A program made the translations under genes and the position numbers. From assembly GCF_023074185.1 (NCBI RefSeq), contig NZ_JADPKY010000060.1, positions 1-50,016 on the forward strand: a DNA stretch of 50,016 nucleotides. The letters are read 5' to 3'. Each line of letters begins with the position of its first letter. Within the stretch, counting starts at the first letter, position 1. The DNA is from Bradyrhizobium sp. 132 (lineage in GTDB: Bacteria; Pseudomonadota; Alphaproteobacteria; Rhizobiales; Xanthobacteraceae). This document shows, in pieces, positions 1 to 9,941 of the stretch. Under the pieces are notes generated by a model, which was not told where the DNA came from, did not search any database, and saw nothing but the letters and a program-made list of their open reading frames with translations.

Positions 1-1
1 G

Positions 2-481
2 GCCAAGCTTTGCTATATGGGCCACACCACCATGGAGAACCGGCATGGGCTGGCGGTGGCCGGCAGGGTCACGCATGCCAATGGCACCGCCGAACGCTGG
101 GCTGCGGAGGTCATGCTGAAGGCGAGACGCAAAGCCGCAGGTCGCCGCATCACGGCTGGTGAGGACAAGGCGTACGATACGGCCGATCATGTCGCCAATC
201 TTCGCGCCATCGGCGTGACGCCGCATGTGACACAGAATCAGGCCATCACCAAAACCGGCAAGAACCGTAACAGCGCGATCGACGAACGAACCACGCGGCA
301 TCCGGGATACGGCATGTCGCAATCACGCCGGGCGATGGTCGAGTGCATTTTCGGATGGGGCAAGCAGCATGGCACCATGCGCAAGACCAAACATCGGGGC
401 ATCGCTCGCGTCGCCGCCGACTTCCTGCTTAATCTGATCGCCTATAACCTGATCCGAATTCCAAAACTGCTCGCCGCATAG
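2..481 (+). CDS. IS5-family transposase, C-terminal part, cut by the window edge
   Basis: The frame is open from base 2 without a start codon, so the gene enters from the left and only about the last 159 residues are visible. They include the region of the second catalytic aspartate (DKAYDTADHVANL) and the glutamate signature of IS5-group DDE transposases (MVECIFGWGKQHGTMRK). The first aspartate must lie outside the window. The frame ends with TAG at 479-481, and the right end of the element should lie within a few dozen bases after it. The neighbouring MarR gene on the other strand overlaps the last 53 bases, so the element has landed at or near its 3' end. Whether this copy is complete cannot be judged from here. 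Confidence 0.85.
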   Translation, partial: AKLCYMGHTTMENRHGLAVAGRVTHANGTAERWAAEVMLKARRKAAGRRITAGEDKAYDTADHVANLRAIGVTPHVTQNQAITKTGKNRNSAIDERTTRHPGYGMSQSRRAMVECIFGWGKQHGTMRKTKHRGIARVAADFLLNLIAYNLIRIPKLLAA

Positions 482-1055
482 CCACCCCGCGCCGGGGCAC
501 ACTCAATAACAAGCCAGAAATTACATCCAACTCTACCGCGCCGTTCCAAAAACGACCGGCGGAAAAATGAAAATTCTCCATTTCAAGGTTTTTCAGCAGA
601 CTGCTAGACAGTTTGGTCAATTCCTCACCGCCAAGCTCACCGAACACAAATTGATCGAGTTCCTTCTGTTGTGCAGCGACGTTCGCGAGGCGCTTACAAG
701 CCTTGTCCGTCAGTGAAATGTGGACGACCCGACCATCCCTGATACAGGGCTTGCGCCGCAGAAATCCGGCTTTCTCCAGCGCCTTGGAATTTATTGTAAT
801 GAAGGACGGATCAACTTTCAGCAATTTTGCCACCGTGCTGACTGCAACATCCCCCTCGCTCGCTAGGTCTGTCACTGCCATCAAGATTGTCAATTGTGGT
901 CCAGTGATGCCGAGTGCCTTGGCCCGGACTTGAAGAAAATCCTCCAGACAGATGTTGAGGGATCGGACCTCCAACGTTAATCGCCGCACCAGCAGCTGAG
1001 TGTCAGCAGAGTCGTTCCCGACTTGCGTTGCTGGCTTGGTCAAATGCGGCGCCAC
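429..1055 (-). CDS. MarR-family transcriptional regulator with a tail read through insertion-sequence DNA
   Basis: A 208-residue protein starting at GTG. Residues about 50-120 form a winged helix-turn-helix: the frame has the MarR order of dimerisation helix, HTH (VSTVAKLLKVDPSFITINSKALEKAGFL is the recognition part, split here as VSTVAKLLKV and SFITINSKALEKAGFL) and a wing with the typical basic stretch RRKPCIRDGRVVHISLTDKA. MarR proteins are usually 140-180 residues, and the last 30 or so residues here are Arg-rich and are encoded by sequence complementary to the end of the adjacent IS5 transposase. I infer that the native stop was lost by the insertion and that the present stop is supplied by the element. 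The regulated gene is unknown; no divergent partner gene is visible within 700 bases upstream. Confidence 0.75.
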   Translation of the reverse strand: MAPHLTKPATQVGNDSADTQLLVRRLTLEVRSLNICLEDFLQVRAKALGITGPQLTILMAVTDLASEGDVAVSTVAKLLKVDPSFITINSKALEKAGFLRRKPCIRDGRVVHISLTDKACKRLANVAAQQKELDQFVFGELGGEELTKLSSSLLKNLEMENFHFSAGRFWNGAVELDVISGLLLSVPRRGVAMRRAVLEFGSGYRRSD

Positions 1056-1657
1056 CGGATGTTAGGCCCTATCCTCAGAGCTCGTTCGCACTGACAAGGT
1101 TTCAATAGAGGATCTCTGCTCGTTGCAGCGATCCTGTGCAAGCATCACGCGCTCACCTGCGTCCACGATTTAAGAACGATTACTAGTGATTCGGATTATT
1201 GGCTTTTCGACGAGAATCTCGGCCCGCCGTTGGCGGCCGCGCCTAGCTGAGTTGCGAATGCTAGTAATCTCACCGAAATGCACGTTCAAAGGAAGATCTC
1301 GATCCGTAGTCTCGCGCAGCGGCGCGGCGTTTCGCCCGCTTCGATAGCGCCAATTCGAAGGTCTGTTGCCGGATCCCGGGCAACGGCTTCGAAACGGCTT
1401 CCATACTGAGCAGCTTTGGGGCGCAACCTCGCACAGGCGCTGCGGGGAAATTCATCGAAATTGATGGCCTGAACGCGGGATTCAACCGCATTGCGCTGTC
1501 GCGTCTCTGTCGCAGTTGCCGTCCACGAGCGCGTGTTACTCGACGGGTTATGCGACTTCACACTTTGCAGCCTGGTCGCCCCTTATAGGTTCAGTCGAGA
1601 TCCAAAAATTCGACCGTGGAGCTCTCGGAGTAGTGTTAGTTGTCCTGGTCTAATTTA
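1056..1657. other. Intergenic stretch without a recognisable gene
   Basis: About 600 bases between the MarR regulator and the nad control region. Short open frames exist on both strands, but none has a convincing ribosome binding site or a sequence I recognise. It separates insertion-sequence-linked DNA from the NAD operon. Confidence 0.5.
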
Positions 1658-1677
1658 CTCATTGAGCATATTTGAGC
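1658..1677. promoter_or_regulatory. Candidate upstream operator of nadABC
   Basis: Contains the small palindrome CTCATTGAG (1658-1666) and a second TTGAGC at 1672-1677, so TTGAGC-like units repeat at about one helical turn. A related palindrome, CTCAAATTGAG, sits at 1731-1741 just before nadA. Two related sites in front of a NAD-synthesis operon suggest a repressor; NadQ and NrtR are the NAD regulators known from alphaproteobacteria. Which protein binds is inference. Confidence 0.35.
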
Positions 1678-1690
1678 GCTGCTGAAATCG

Positions 1691-1716
1691 AACCCGGCCT
1701 CTCGGCCGGGTTTCTC
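1691..1716 (+). terminator. Strong stem-loop before nadA
   Basis: AACCCGGCC (1691-1699), loop TCTC, GGCCGGGTT (1704-1712) form a perfect 9-bp stem followed by TTCTC. It looks like an intrinsic terminator on the plus strand. No gene on that strand ends just before it, so it may terminate a short transcript or insulate nadA from upstream transcription. It lies between the two candidate operators. Confidence 0.5.
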
Positions 1717-1730
1717 AGGCTCCATATGTA

Positions 1731-1746
1731 CTCAAATTGAGCTTAT
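1731..1746. promoter_or_regulatory. Candidate operator/promoter immediately upstream of nadA
   Basis: CTCAAATTGAG at 1731-1741 is an 11-bp palindrome about 26 bases before the nadA ATG, followed by the AT-rich TTATTTAATAT. It resembles the element at 1658-1677 (shared TTGAGC-TATTT order) and could overlap the nadA promoter, as expected for a repressor site. The ribosome binding site TGGAGG follows at 1758-1763. Confidence 0.4.
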
Positions 1747-1767
1747 TTAATATGTGCTGGAGGCTTC

Positions 1768-2874
1768 ATGCCGATCTCTGGACTTTACGGCCCCGACGAC
1801 TTTGCTAACCGGCCGCAGGGCCAAACCACCGCTGCGCCGCGTTCCGTCCCAGCGGGCTCGAGGCCCGCATTGCCGATGCCTTCGCTGGAATGGACGCCGG
1901 AGGTCGAGCGAGCCACCGCACCGCATTACGAGCGCGTGAAACATGTGATCCCGCCGATCGAATGGCCGCTGATGGCCCCGACGATCAAGGCGATCAACGA
2001 GCTGAAGCGGGCGCGGGGCGCGGTGATCCTCGCGCACAATTACCAGGCACCGGAGATCTTCCACTGCGTCGCCGACATCGGCGGTGATTCGCTCCAGCTC
2101 GCGGTCGAAGCCACCAGGGTGAAGGCCGACATCATCGTCCAGTGCGGCGTGCACTTCATGGCGGAGACGTCGAAACTGCTCAATCCGGACAAGACGGTCC
2201 TGATTCCTGACACGCGCGCCGGCTGCTCGCTCGCCGCCAGCATCACCGGCGCCGACGTGCGCCTGCTCCGCGAAAACTTTCCCGGCGTGCCTGTCGTTGC
2301 CTATGTCAACACCTCCGCGGAGGTGAAGGCCGAGGTCGACATCTGCTGCACCTCGTCGAACGCGGTGCAGGTGGTCGAAAGCCTCGGCGCACCGAGCGTG
2401 ATCTTCCTGCCTGACCGTTATCTCGCCACTTACGTGGCCTCGAAGACCGACGTGAAGATCATCGCCTGGAAGGGTGCCTGCGAGGTGCACGAGCGCTTCA
2501 CCGGCGCCGAGCTGCGCAGCTACCGCGAGGCCGATCCCTCCGTGCAGATCATCGCCCATCCCGAATGCCCACCTGACGTGCTGGCCGAGGCCGACTTCAC
2601 GGGTTCGACCGCGCACATGATCAACTGGGTACGCGAGCGGCGGCCGCGGCGGCTGGTGATGATCACGGAATGCTCGATGGCCGACAATGTGCGGGCCGAG
2701 CTGCCCGATGTGGAGATGCTGCGCCCCTGCAACATCTGCCCGCACATGAAGCGCATCACGCTCGCCAACATTCTGGAGAGCCTGCTGACGCTTCGTGAAG
2801 AGGTCACGATCGATCCCGCGCTGGCGCAACGCGCAAGGCGCTCGGTCGAGCGGATGATCAATTTGAAGAATTGA
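1768..2874 (+). CDS. nadA: Quinolinate synthase NadA
   Basis: A 368-residue [4Fe-4S] enzyme that condenses iminoaspartate with dihydroxyacetone phosphate to quinolinate, the second step of de novo NAD synthesis in the cytoplasm. Hallmarks seen: AHNYQAPE in the first domain, the three cluster-cysteine motifs RAGCSLA (C153), HPECPP (C267) and [10 protein letters not shown] (C321/C324), plus SSNAVQVV and STAHMINW. Length and order fit the longer alphaproteobacterial NadA, which carries about 50 extra N-terminal residues. The ATG at 1768 has TGGAGG four bases upstream. nadB starts 9 bases after its stop, so the two are cotranscribed. The supply of iminoaspartate comes from NadB. Nothing in this gene looks damaged. 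Confidence 0.97.
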   Translation: MPISGLYGPDDFANRPQGQTTAAPRSVPAGSRPALPMPSLEWTPEVERATAPHYERVKHVIPPIEWPLMAPTIKAINELKRARGAVILAHNYQAPEIFHCVADIGGDSLQLAVEATRVKADIIVQCGVHFMAETSKLLNPDKTVLIPDTRAGCSLAASITGADVRLLRENFPGVPVVAYVNTSAEVKAEVDICCTSSNAVQVVESLGAPSVIFLPDRYLATYVASKTDVKIIAWKGACEVHERFTGAELRSYREADPSVQIIAHPECPPDVLAEADFTGSTAHMINWVRERRPRRLVMITECSMADNVRAELPDVEMLRPCNICPHMKRITLANILESLLTLREEVTIDPALAQRARRSVERMINLKN

Positions 2875-2883
2875 GAGCGGAAC

Positions 2884-4488
2884 ATGCAAGATAGCATCCA
2901 CGACCTCACCCGCAGTCCCGACGATGTCGTCATCGTCGGCGGCGGTCTCGCCGGACTCTTTTGCGCACTGAAGCTCGCGCCGCGACCTGTGACATTGATC
3001 TCGGCCGCGCCGCTTGGGCAGGGCGCGTCGTCCGCATGGGCGCAAGGCGGCATCGCCGCGGCCGTGGCCGAGGGCGATACGCCGGACGCGCACGCCGCGG
3101 ATACGATCGCGGTCGGCGGCGGCATCGTCGACCAAGCCGTCGCACTGGGGATCGCGCGCGAGGCCGCAGCGCGGATCCACGATCTGCTCGCCTATGGCGT
3201 GCCGTTCGACCGCGACCTCGAAGGCCGGCTCGCAGTCGGACGCGAAGCTGCACATTCGGCGCGGCGGATCGTGCATGTGCGTGGCGATGGCGCGGGCGCC
3301 GCCATCATCGCGGCGCTGCGCGATGCCGTGCGGCGCACGCCGTCGATCCGGCTGATCGAAGGTTTCGTCGCCGAAGCGCTGTTGACCGAGGACGGCGCCG
3401 TCACCGGCCTTCAGTTGAGCGAAGCCGACAATTTCGCCGCACGGCCGGTCCTGTTCGCCGCGCGCACGGTGGTGCTCGCCACGGGCGGCGTCGGCCATCT
3501 CTATGCCGTCACTACCAATCCGCGCGAGGCGAGCGGATCCGGCCTTGCGATCGCAGCACGCGCGGGCGCGGTCATTGCAGATCCCGAGTTCGTGCAGTTT
3601 CACCCGACCGCCATCATGGTCGGCCGCGATCCGGCGCCGCTCGCCACAGGAGCGCTGCGCGGCGAAGGAGCGACGCTGATCAACGGCCGTGGCGAGCGTT
3701 TCATGGCGGCGCGCCATCCGCTCGCCGAACTCGCACCGCGCGACATCGTGGCCCGCGGCGTGTTCGCGGAGATCTCGGCCGGACGCGGCGCCTTCCTCGA
3801 TGCGCGGCAAGCGCTGGGCGCACGTTTTGCCGACAAATTCCCCACCGTTCATGCAAGCTGCATCGCCGCCGCCATCGACCCCGCCACGAAGGCCATCCCG
3901 ATCGCACCGGCGGCGCACTATCACATGGGCGGCATCGCGGTGGACGATCGCGGCCGCAGCTCGATCGACGGGCTCTGGGCCGGCGGCGAAGTGTCGTCCA
4001 CCGGCGCGCATGGCGCGAACCGGCTTGCGTCGAATTCGCTGCTGGAGGCCGTGGTCTACGGCGCGCGCATCGCCGACGACATCGCCGGCCGCACCATTTT
4101 CCCGCCCGCACGCCTTGCGGACGTGCCGACCCCGCGGGACGGCGCGCCGGATGCTGCGGCCGTGAAGCGGCTGCGGATGCTAATGAGCACGCATGTCGGC
4201 GTGATCCGCGATGGTGACGGGCTTGCGGAAGCGGTTCGCAGCTTCGCCGCGCTCGAACGCGAGGCCACGAGCATCGCGGTCCACAACATGGCAACGGCCG
4301 CCCTGCTCGTGGCGGCCTCGGCCTGGAGCCGATGCGAGAGCCGCGGCGCGCATTTCCGCTCCGACCATTCCGCGGACGTTCCCGCCCTCGCGCAACGCAC
4401 CATGACGACGCTCGCAGCAGTGCGCGAATTCGCGGACGGTCTGACCGAACGCCCGACACCGCGAGCCGCGCAACCCATGATCGCCTGA
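2884..4488 (+). CDS. nadB: L-aspartate oxidase NadB
   Basis: A 534-residue FAD enzyme that oxidises L-aspartate to iminoaspartate for NadA. The N-terminus has the dinucleotide-binding motif [12 protein letters not shown], followed by [12 protein letters not shown], the active-site region [49 protein letters not shown] and the C-terminal FAD motif [20 protein letters not shown]. This order is that of the succinate dehydrogenase/fumarate reductase flavoprotein family, and the HxxR region plus position between nadA and nadC make NadB the clear choice. It ends 11 bases before the original nadC ATG. The coding sequence is intact and very GC-rich, like nadA, consistent with a long-established chromosomal-type gene. 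Confidence 0.97.
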   Translation: MQDSIHDLTRSPDDVVIVGGGLAGLFCALKLAPRPVTLISAAPLGQGASSAWAQGGIAAAVAEGDTPDAHAADTIAVGGGIVDQAVALGIAREAAARIHDLLAYGVPFDRDLEGRLAVGREAAHSARRIVHVRGDGAGAAIIAALRDAVRRTPSIRLIEGFVAEALLTEDGAVTGLQLSEADNFAARPVLFAARTVVLATGGVGHLYAVTTNPREASGSGLAIAARAGAVIADPEFVQFHPTAIMVGRDPAPLATGALRGEGATLINGRGERFMAARHPLAELAPRDIVARGVFAEISAGRGAFLDARQALGARFADKFPTVHASCIAAAIDPATKAIPIAPAAHYHMGGIAVDDRGRSSIDGLWAGGEVSSTGAHGANRLASNSLLEAVVYGARIADDIAGRTIFPPARLADVPTPRDGAPDAAAVKRLRMLMSTHVGVIRDGDGLAEAVRSFAALEREATSIAVHNMATAALLVAASAWSRCESRGAHFRSDHSADVPALAQRTMTTLAAVREFADGLTERPTPRAAQPMIA

Positions 4489-4567
4489 CGGAGTCTGCCA
4501 TGATCACCCCGACCTCTCTGCTCTATCCCGACGCCTTTCTCTCCCCGCGCTAGCGCTCGACGAGGCC

Positions 4568-5380
4568 GTGCTACGCGCGCTCGATGAGGATCTCGGCCGT
4601 GCCGGTGACATCACCTCGCTTGCGACGATCCCCGAGGCAGCGAAGGCGCAAGCCATCCTGGTCGCACGGCAATCCGGCGTGATCGCCGGCTTGCCGCTGG
4701 CGCTCGCCACCTTGCAAAAGCTTTCGCCGAACATCGAGGTACGCGCACATGTTCGCGACGCCGCGCGCGTCACCCGCGGGCAGCAGGTGCTGACGATCTC
4801 GGGGCCGGCACGCGCCATTCTCACGGCGGAGCGGACCGCGCTGAATTTCGTCGGCCGCCTGTCGGGCGTTGCGACGCTCACGGCGGACTATGTTGCGCGC
4901 GCCGAGGGCACCCGGATGAGAATCTGCTGCACGCGAAAGACCACGCCTGGGCTACGCGCCTTGGAGAAATACGCGATACGCTGCGGCGGCGGCTTCAATC
5001 ACCGCTTCGGTCTCGACGACGCGATCCTGATCAAGGACAACCACATCGCGGTCGCCGGCGGCATCCGTCCCGTGCTGGCGCGCGCCCGCGCCCATGCCGG
5101 CCATCTCGTCAAGATCGAGATCGAGGTCGACACGCTTCCGCAGTTGCGCGAGGTGCTCGACACCGGCCTTGCCGACGCCGTGCTGCTCGACAACATGGAC
5201 ATTGCGACGCTGCGCGAAGCCGTCAGGCTCAACGAGGGACGCCTCAAGCTGGAGGCATCCGGCGGTGTCACCCTGGACTCGATCGCAGCCATCGCGGCGA
5301 CCGGCGTCGACTACGCCTCAGCCGGCGCGCTGACGCATTCGGCACCGAATTTCGACTGTGCGCTGGATATCGAGGCCTGA
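4568..5380 (+). CDS. nadC: Nicotinate-nucleotide pyrophosphorylase NadC, N-terminus frameshifted
   Basis: Quinolinate phosphoribosyltransferase converts quinolinate and PRPP to nicotinate mononucleotide. The 270-residue frame contains the family's [68 protein letters not shown], and [14 protein letters not shown]. It can only begin at GTG 4568, about 20 residues short of usual. A better start, ATG 4500 with CGGAG upstream, reads [17 protein letters not shown] and stops at TAG 4551-4553; the codons for LALDEAV then continue in the other frame from 4550. So either one base is missing or two are extra within CCGCGC (4545-4550). The protein from GTG may still fold, since the lost part is the N-terminal dimer helix, but this is a damaged or misread gene. 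Confidence 0.9.
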   Translation: MLRALDEDLGRAGDITSLATIPEAAKAQAILVARQSGVIAGLPLALATLQKLSPNIEVRAHVRDAARVTRGQQVLTISGPARAILTAERTALNFVGRLSGVATLTADYVARAEGTRMRICCTRKTTPGLRALEKYAIRCGGGFNHRFGLDDAILIKDNHIAVAGGIRPVLARARAHAGHLVKIEIEVDTLPQLREVLDTGLADAVLLDNMDIATLREAVRLNEGRLKLEASGGVTLDSIAAIAATGVDYASAGALTHSAPNFDCALDIEA

Positions 5381-5389
5381 GGAGGTCTT

Positions 5390-5556
5390 CTCCCTCTCCC
5401 CGTTCCTACGGGGCCGCAACGAGATTTGCTCGCGCCGAGAGGACTGGGGTGAGGGGCATCTCTCCACGTATTCGACTGTCGAAAGACCTGTACCCCCTCG
5501 CCCGCATCGCAAGAGCGATCTTACGTCTCCCGCAAGCGGGGAGAACGTAAGAAAGG
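5390..5556. repeat. Extragenic palindromic repeat element
   Basis: About 165 bases built from nested inverted repeats: a hairpin CTCTCCCCGTTCCTACGGGG (from 5394), a central GGGGTGAGGGG answered by CCCCCTCGCCC, and a closing hairpin CTCCCGCAAGCGGGGAG (5527-5543). This layout, with CTCTCCCC at one end and GGGGAGA at the other, matches the repetitive extragenic elements common in Bradyrhizobium and Rhodopseudomonas. It lies 10 bases after nadC and could serve as its terminator. Confidence 0.7.
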
Positions 5557-5641
5557 TTACCGCCGTTCGCTCACGCCATCTCGGCCGAGCTCTTCGCTTC
5601 CTCGGCGAGTTCGGGGGGAGAGTGCAGCGGTCTGCGCGGGA

Positions 5642-5865
5642 TGCCCCAGTTTGGTTCCTCGCTGGCGTCGCCCCAGGCGCAAGGCCGGTAGAAGGTGTGG
5701 ACGGCGCTCGTGTCATCTTCTTCATCTCGGCCAGCCAGGACGGACGCACCCGCTAGGCGTGGTAGTGCGTCGACTTGCCGACCTCGGGCAGCCAGATCTG
5801 GTCACCAGCATCGCCTTCCAGAGTTTCTGGCGTGCTTCCGCCTGCTTCAGCGGTTCGAGCGGCTG
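5642..5865 (-). pseudogene. Remnant of a SleB-type cell wall hydrolase
   Basis: Read on the minus strand, pieces in different frames line up as one protein: KLWKAMLVTR, then WLPEVGKSTHYHA (stop at 5754-5756 in that frame), VRPSWLAEMKKMTR, and HTFYRPCAWGDASEEPNWG. The order and the ATHYHA/HTFYRP signatures are those of the C-terminal part of the SleB/CwlJ cell wall hydrolases found in Bradyrhizobium. At least two frameshifts separate the pieces, and the N-terminal two thirds are not recognisable upstream (higher coordinates). It is a dead fragment. Confidence 0.7.
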
Positions 5866-6707
5866 AATCGCCAGCGAGCGCGCAGCGTCGCGGGCCTGGA
5901 ACCGATTGGGATTGCGAGCGGCGGCGCGCGAACGGCTGAGGCGCCAGCGAAGAGGCCGTGTGCTACTGCCGGTCTCTCCTGGCGTTGATGCGAAGATGCA
6001 GAGACAAGTGCCGAAGGACGCGAACCGCGCGCCCTTCGGACGGGTACGCAAACACACAAGTCGCTACGCGCACGCTACGCTTACGCCAGAAAAATCGAAC
6101 CGCAGTACATCCGTGCGATTCGAGTCTTCTCGTGAGTATCTAATTTAGGTTGCTGGGGCGTTAATCGGTGTTGCGCGTGCAGCGCACGCAAGCGAACACA
6201 GGTGGTTCCACGCAGTGACCGCGTGCACTGGTAAACGCCGCTCATGGAAACGATAAACATCCGGTCAACGTGAGTGGTGAGAAGCCCTGCACGCCCGTAT
6301 CATAAGGGGACTCGCTGTGTTTCCCACTGTCTCACCATTGTGGTGCGGCCACTCCCTCGCATCGGTGTTCGCCAGGAATTTATGAAGGGTACCCGGAAGC
6401 CCGATCGTGACCGGCAGGCCCTTCATGATCTCGAAGAAGCACCACGAAATCGGCACGTGCCGCCGCGGGTCCGAAGCATCTATAGCTTGCCTGCTCAACC
6501 GTAAACTCGGTGTCCTGCATGTCGCGCTAGTGCTTCTCGAGCAGCGTGTGGATCCGCGTCAACTCTTTCAATACCTGCGGCAGCGGCGATCCATCGGACG
6601 CGTTGTGGGATCCCGTTTTCCGTGCTGCCTCACTGATGTTCTGCGGCGCACGAATGCTCGCCCATTACGCTCTTGGCACGGAATTCACGTTGCTTGCGCC
6701 TCGCGCT
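5866..6707. other. Gene-poor stretch, probably decayed DNA
   Basis: About 840 bases with short open frames on both strands and no credible start or known domain. A minus-strand stretch around 6530-6590 reads LPQVLKELTRIHTLLEKH and looks protein-like, but the frame is broken on both sides and I cannot name it. Confidence 0.4.
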
Positions 6708-7886
6708 CTACAGGATGCCCCACGCGCGATAGCGTCCGCGGCCAGTCGTCTCGCGAAGGTCGAGTTCGGCGACGAGGTTTTGGGCCGCACGGGCCGTGAT
6801 CCCAAGCTCCGCCGCGATCATGCCGGACGAGACAATCGGCCGGGTCAGCACGTAGTCGAGGAGCGCCGGCAGTTTTGAAGTGGCGCGCCGGCCGGCGAGT
6901 TTTCGGGCGAGGAGGTTTCTGGTCATCAGCCAGCGGTCGTGGTCCTTTAGGCCGGCCTCGGCGGCGGCCGTCATCGCCTCGAGCTGCACAACTAGCCGCG
7001 CTGCGACGTCACGCGCCCGCCGACGCTCACGCGAGATGCTTTTCAGCCCTCCATGCAGGCACAACAGATACCAGCGTGTCTTGCCGCGGTCGCGCAACAC
7101 GCTAGCTGCGAGCAGGCACCCTAGCCAAGGCGTGTGCTCGAGCGGTTCAATCGCGTCCCAGGCATCCGCGGCGATTGCAGCCGCCAGAGTCGGCGGCAGC
7201 TTGCGGGTCTCATCGACGACGGCGCGCCAGTCGTCGAGGCGGCCGTCCTCGTCCCAGTCCGGATCGTAGACGAGCGAGTCCCGCTCTGGCCACGACCGAA
7301 GCTCGTCGGCGAGTCTGCGCTCCGCCTTGGCGTTGGCGGCATCGACCGCGGCGAAGGCTGCGGCCAGATGGAGATCGGTGTTCATGACGCCAAGCGGTCC
7401 GTCGAGACCCACCGCGTCCCGCTCTGCGTCCTGGTTGAGCCCGAGACCTTCCTCGACCTCTTCTCGCTCGCGCCGGCCCCGAAGGTCAGCCAGTCCGGAA
7501 ACCGACAGCGCCCAATTGGGCTTTGCGTCGGCAATGCGCCGACGGGCGCGCAGCACGGCGTGAGCCCGGGTCAGCTCGTGGGTGGGGGCACGGACGTCCA
7601 TGCCGGCGTCGTGAAGCACGAGGTCATCGAGGTGGACAAGTTCGCCATCAAGCCACAGAGTGGCGCACGCGTCGGTGAAGTGCATTCGGCTGATCGCGCC
7701 GTCACGGATTGCGCTTTTGGCCAGTCGCTCGTCGAGGCGGGCGACAGCATCCTCGGCCGCGGCGAGCGGCCCCGCGAGCTGAGCCCAAGGCAGTGGATCG
7801 GCGATTTTGTAGCCGGAAGACAAGGCCTTGATAACCTTAAGAGGAAACAGCGAAACGGAACCTAACACACCTTTATGTTCCGTCAT
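6708..7886 (-). CDS. RHE_PE00001-family protein (DUF1612 with C-terminal HTH)
   Basis: A 392-residue protein if it starts at ATG 7886; a GTG at 7928 would add 14 residues. The N-terminal part has the family's PWAQLAGPLAAAEDAVARLD and the histidine/aspartate-rich middle (HFTDACATLWLDGELVHLDD). The last 60 residues (LPALLDYVLTRPIVSSGMIA, then AELGITARAAQNLVAEL) form a winged-helix DNA-binding domain. Members are widespread on rhizobial plasmids and integrative elements, and the founding gene lies on a repABC plasmid of Rhizobium etli. Its function is unknown; a regulatory or replication-linked role is inference from the HTH and from its position 2.3 kb from repA. The gene looks intact. Confidence 0.8.
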   Translation of the reverse strand: MTEHKGVLGSVSLFPLKVIKALSSGYKIADPLPWAQLAGPLAAAEDAVARLDERLAKSAIRDGAISRMHFTDACATLWLDGELVHLDDLVLHDAGMDVRAPTHELTRAHAVLRARRRIADAKPNWALSVSGLADLRGRREREEVEEGLGLNQDAERDAVGLDGPLGVMNTDLHLAAAFAAVDAANAKAERRLADELRSWPERDSLVYDPDWDEDGRLDDWRAVVDETRKLPPTLAAAIAADAWDAIEPLEHTPWLGCLLAASVLRDRGKTRWYLLCLHGGLKSISRERRRARDVAARLVVQLEAMTAAAEAGLKDHDRWLMTRNLLARKLAGRRATSKLPALLDYVLTRPIVSSGMIAAELGITARAAQNLVAELDLRETTGRGRYRAWGIL

Positions 7887-9941
7887 AGCGAGGCCTGTTC
7901 CCGCTCTCCTCTCGCTATCGATAAGCACGCGTTATCGGTCGGGGGTGCCGCCGCAGTGCGATCAGCACGCACAGCGCTGTAAATCACCAGCGCCAAGCTT
8001 CAGATCAACCACAAATCGCCACTCGTGCCAACCCCCTGCCCTGTTCCGGACCAGCCGTACCTTTCCGGTGACTGTGCCCTCCCCGGCAGAGCAGGCCGCC
8101 TTCGAAAATCGAGCTGCGCGGAGGCAAGGTGAAGCGTAGGTAAAAACATGCCCGGAAATTGACGCCCGCCGGACCGCCCTTGCCCAAAGGGAGAATGGCG
8201 TCCAGCGAGCCGTGCGGTCTCAGGCTGCACCGGGACTGCGGAAATGAGCATCGGCTAGCTAATCTTCGAGCCCCTCCGCGGTGGCGCTGACCCCAAGATT
8301 AGTGCCGGCGGCACGGCACCCCCCTCCCCACGGCCTGCGGCGACGTCAGACGCGTTCCGATTTCCTGCAGGCGAGCCAAAAGCTCGCGTGCCTCGTCTCA
8401 GTCGCTGATGAGCGCGATGAAGGGCGATGCGCCGATGAATCTCCTCATACAGGCCGTCGCGGAATCCTTTTGGCGCGCTGTCCGCCGCGGAGGCGCCCCC
8501 CTTTTGGCACATCCGGGCAGAACTGGACGCCACGGTCGAGGAAAAACGACGTCGTCTCGATCTCGAGCTCATGAGCGCGTGCCGATGCACTGTTCGGGTG
8601 AGGCGGACCTTTTTCCACCACCGTCAATTCCCGCGCCATCGCCTCGGTCTGCGAATTCTCGATATGCACCGCTATGGCATGCTCCTCTAGACGCAACCAT
8701 CCCTAGGTGATTCCGATACAGGGAATACGAGAGCAGGCCCCGTTAGTAGGACGGCCAAGGTCGCTGGCTTTCCAGTGACGGGCGGCCTCAGGTCGACGTG
8801 CGGCTCTTTGTGGTGCTGACTGGAACTTTATGGTTAACGGCTGATAAACGCCTCCCCTATTCCTCCGTCCTTTCCGCTCCCCCTACCCTGCCCTTTCCGT
8901 CTCCGGACACGGGGCGCGCTTTGTTTCCATTGTTGCCGCCCTAGCCGACCTCGATCCGTCCCGGACGACCACAACCTCGTCGATGCCCTCGCCCGCGCTT
9001 GCGTGGTTTCAAGACAACCGATCCGAGACCCGCTCGGGCAAACCTCGGCGCGGTGCGACCTGGATGCTGGAAGGCGCCAAGGAGGCGGAGCTGAGGAAGC
9101 CTCCGCCGACTACATCTGCATTCGCCCTCGGCTGCGAGCGGGAAATGGGCTGCACCGCCGTTGATCCGCATTGTGGCCCGTTCCGCGAAGATGAAGAGAT
9201 GCCGTTCCTTCCGAACTGGATTGGCCGAGACCGGTTTCGGCGACACTGATCGCCCGACCGGCTCCGGTCTACCTCTTGCCCGTCGCGCCGCCATCCCTGC
9301 TGCTTTCTTAGTCCCGCCAGTCGCGTGGAGCGTGGGGCCCAGCAACCCGGGATGGTACGGCGGATGATCCGCATAGGACACCCGCGAGGGATAACAGGTC
9401 CTCAACCCCGTGCCTAAGCTCGAACGCCTGCCGCGAGGTCCACTGCTTCCGGGGGTGTTGTGCCGCTTGGGAGCCGACTATCCGCCAAAGCCCTTGATCG
9501 TCACGCTATGCGGGCTGACGTCGCGGTCGTGCTGTGCGAGCGCGACATGTTCGCAGCCGATGATCATGCGGCTTCGAGGGTGGAACGGCGGCTGGGAGCG
9601 CGCCGGCTTTAGCGGTGAAAGAGGGCACTTTCCCTCGCTGCAGCGCTGGCCGAGTCGGCTCGCCATTCCAAGCCAGCACGTGACGAATCGGTGCAAACGC
9701 AAGCGCCCGCATCTGGTGATCCGCTGGACGACTTGCTCGTGACGGGTCGCGGGACTCTCGACCTGCCATCCTTCCGATCTGCCATCCTTCGCGTCTGCAC
9801 GGTCTCGGCGCGGGCGCCGCGCAGCGGATGTTGCGGTTGCGGCTGAGCGGAGCGCGCCAGGGCTCAACGCTGAATTTTGATCCGAATGGGGCGGTGATAG
9901 AGTTCGAGCGCGAGTCGATTGTGGGAACTGCGTCGGAGAAA
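7887..9941. other. Two kilobases without a recognisable gene
   Basis: Many overlapping short open frames occur on both strands, as expected by chance in GC-rich DNA, and none combines a ribosome binding site with a recognisable sequence. The stretch lies between the plasmid-type RHE_PE00001 gene and the parS-repA promoter region. It is probably decayed coding DNA and the replicon's control region. Confidence 0.45.

Noticed and set aside
1681..1720. tRNA-like sequence (AATCGAACCCGGCC)
   Set aside because: Only a TpsiC-like string is present; no acceptor stem, anticodon arm or CCA context. It is the terminator stem.
1747..4011. Very long minus-strand open frame (754 codons) opposite nadA and nadB
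   Set aside because: It is an Arg/His/Asp-rich antisense shadow of two GC-rich genes with clear family motifs; no domain or start signal.
8941..9867. Several 100-150-codon open frames before the parS sites
   Set aside because: They overlap one another on both strands, are low-complexity Arg/Pro/Ser sequences and lack ribosome sites.
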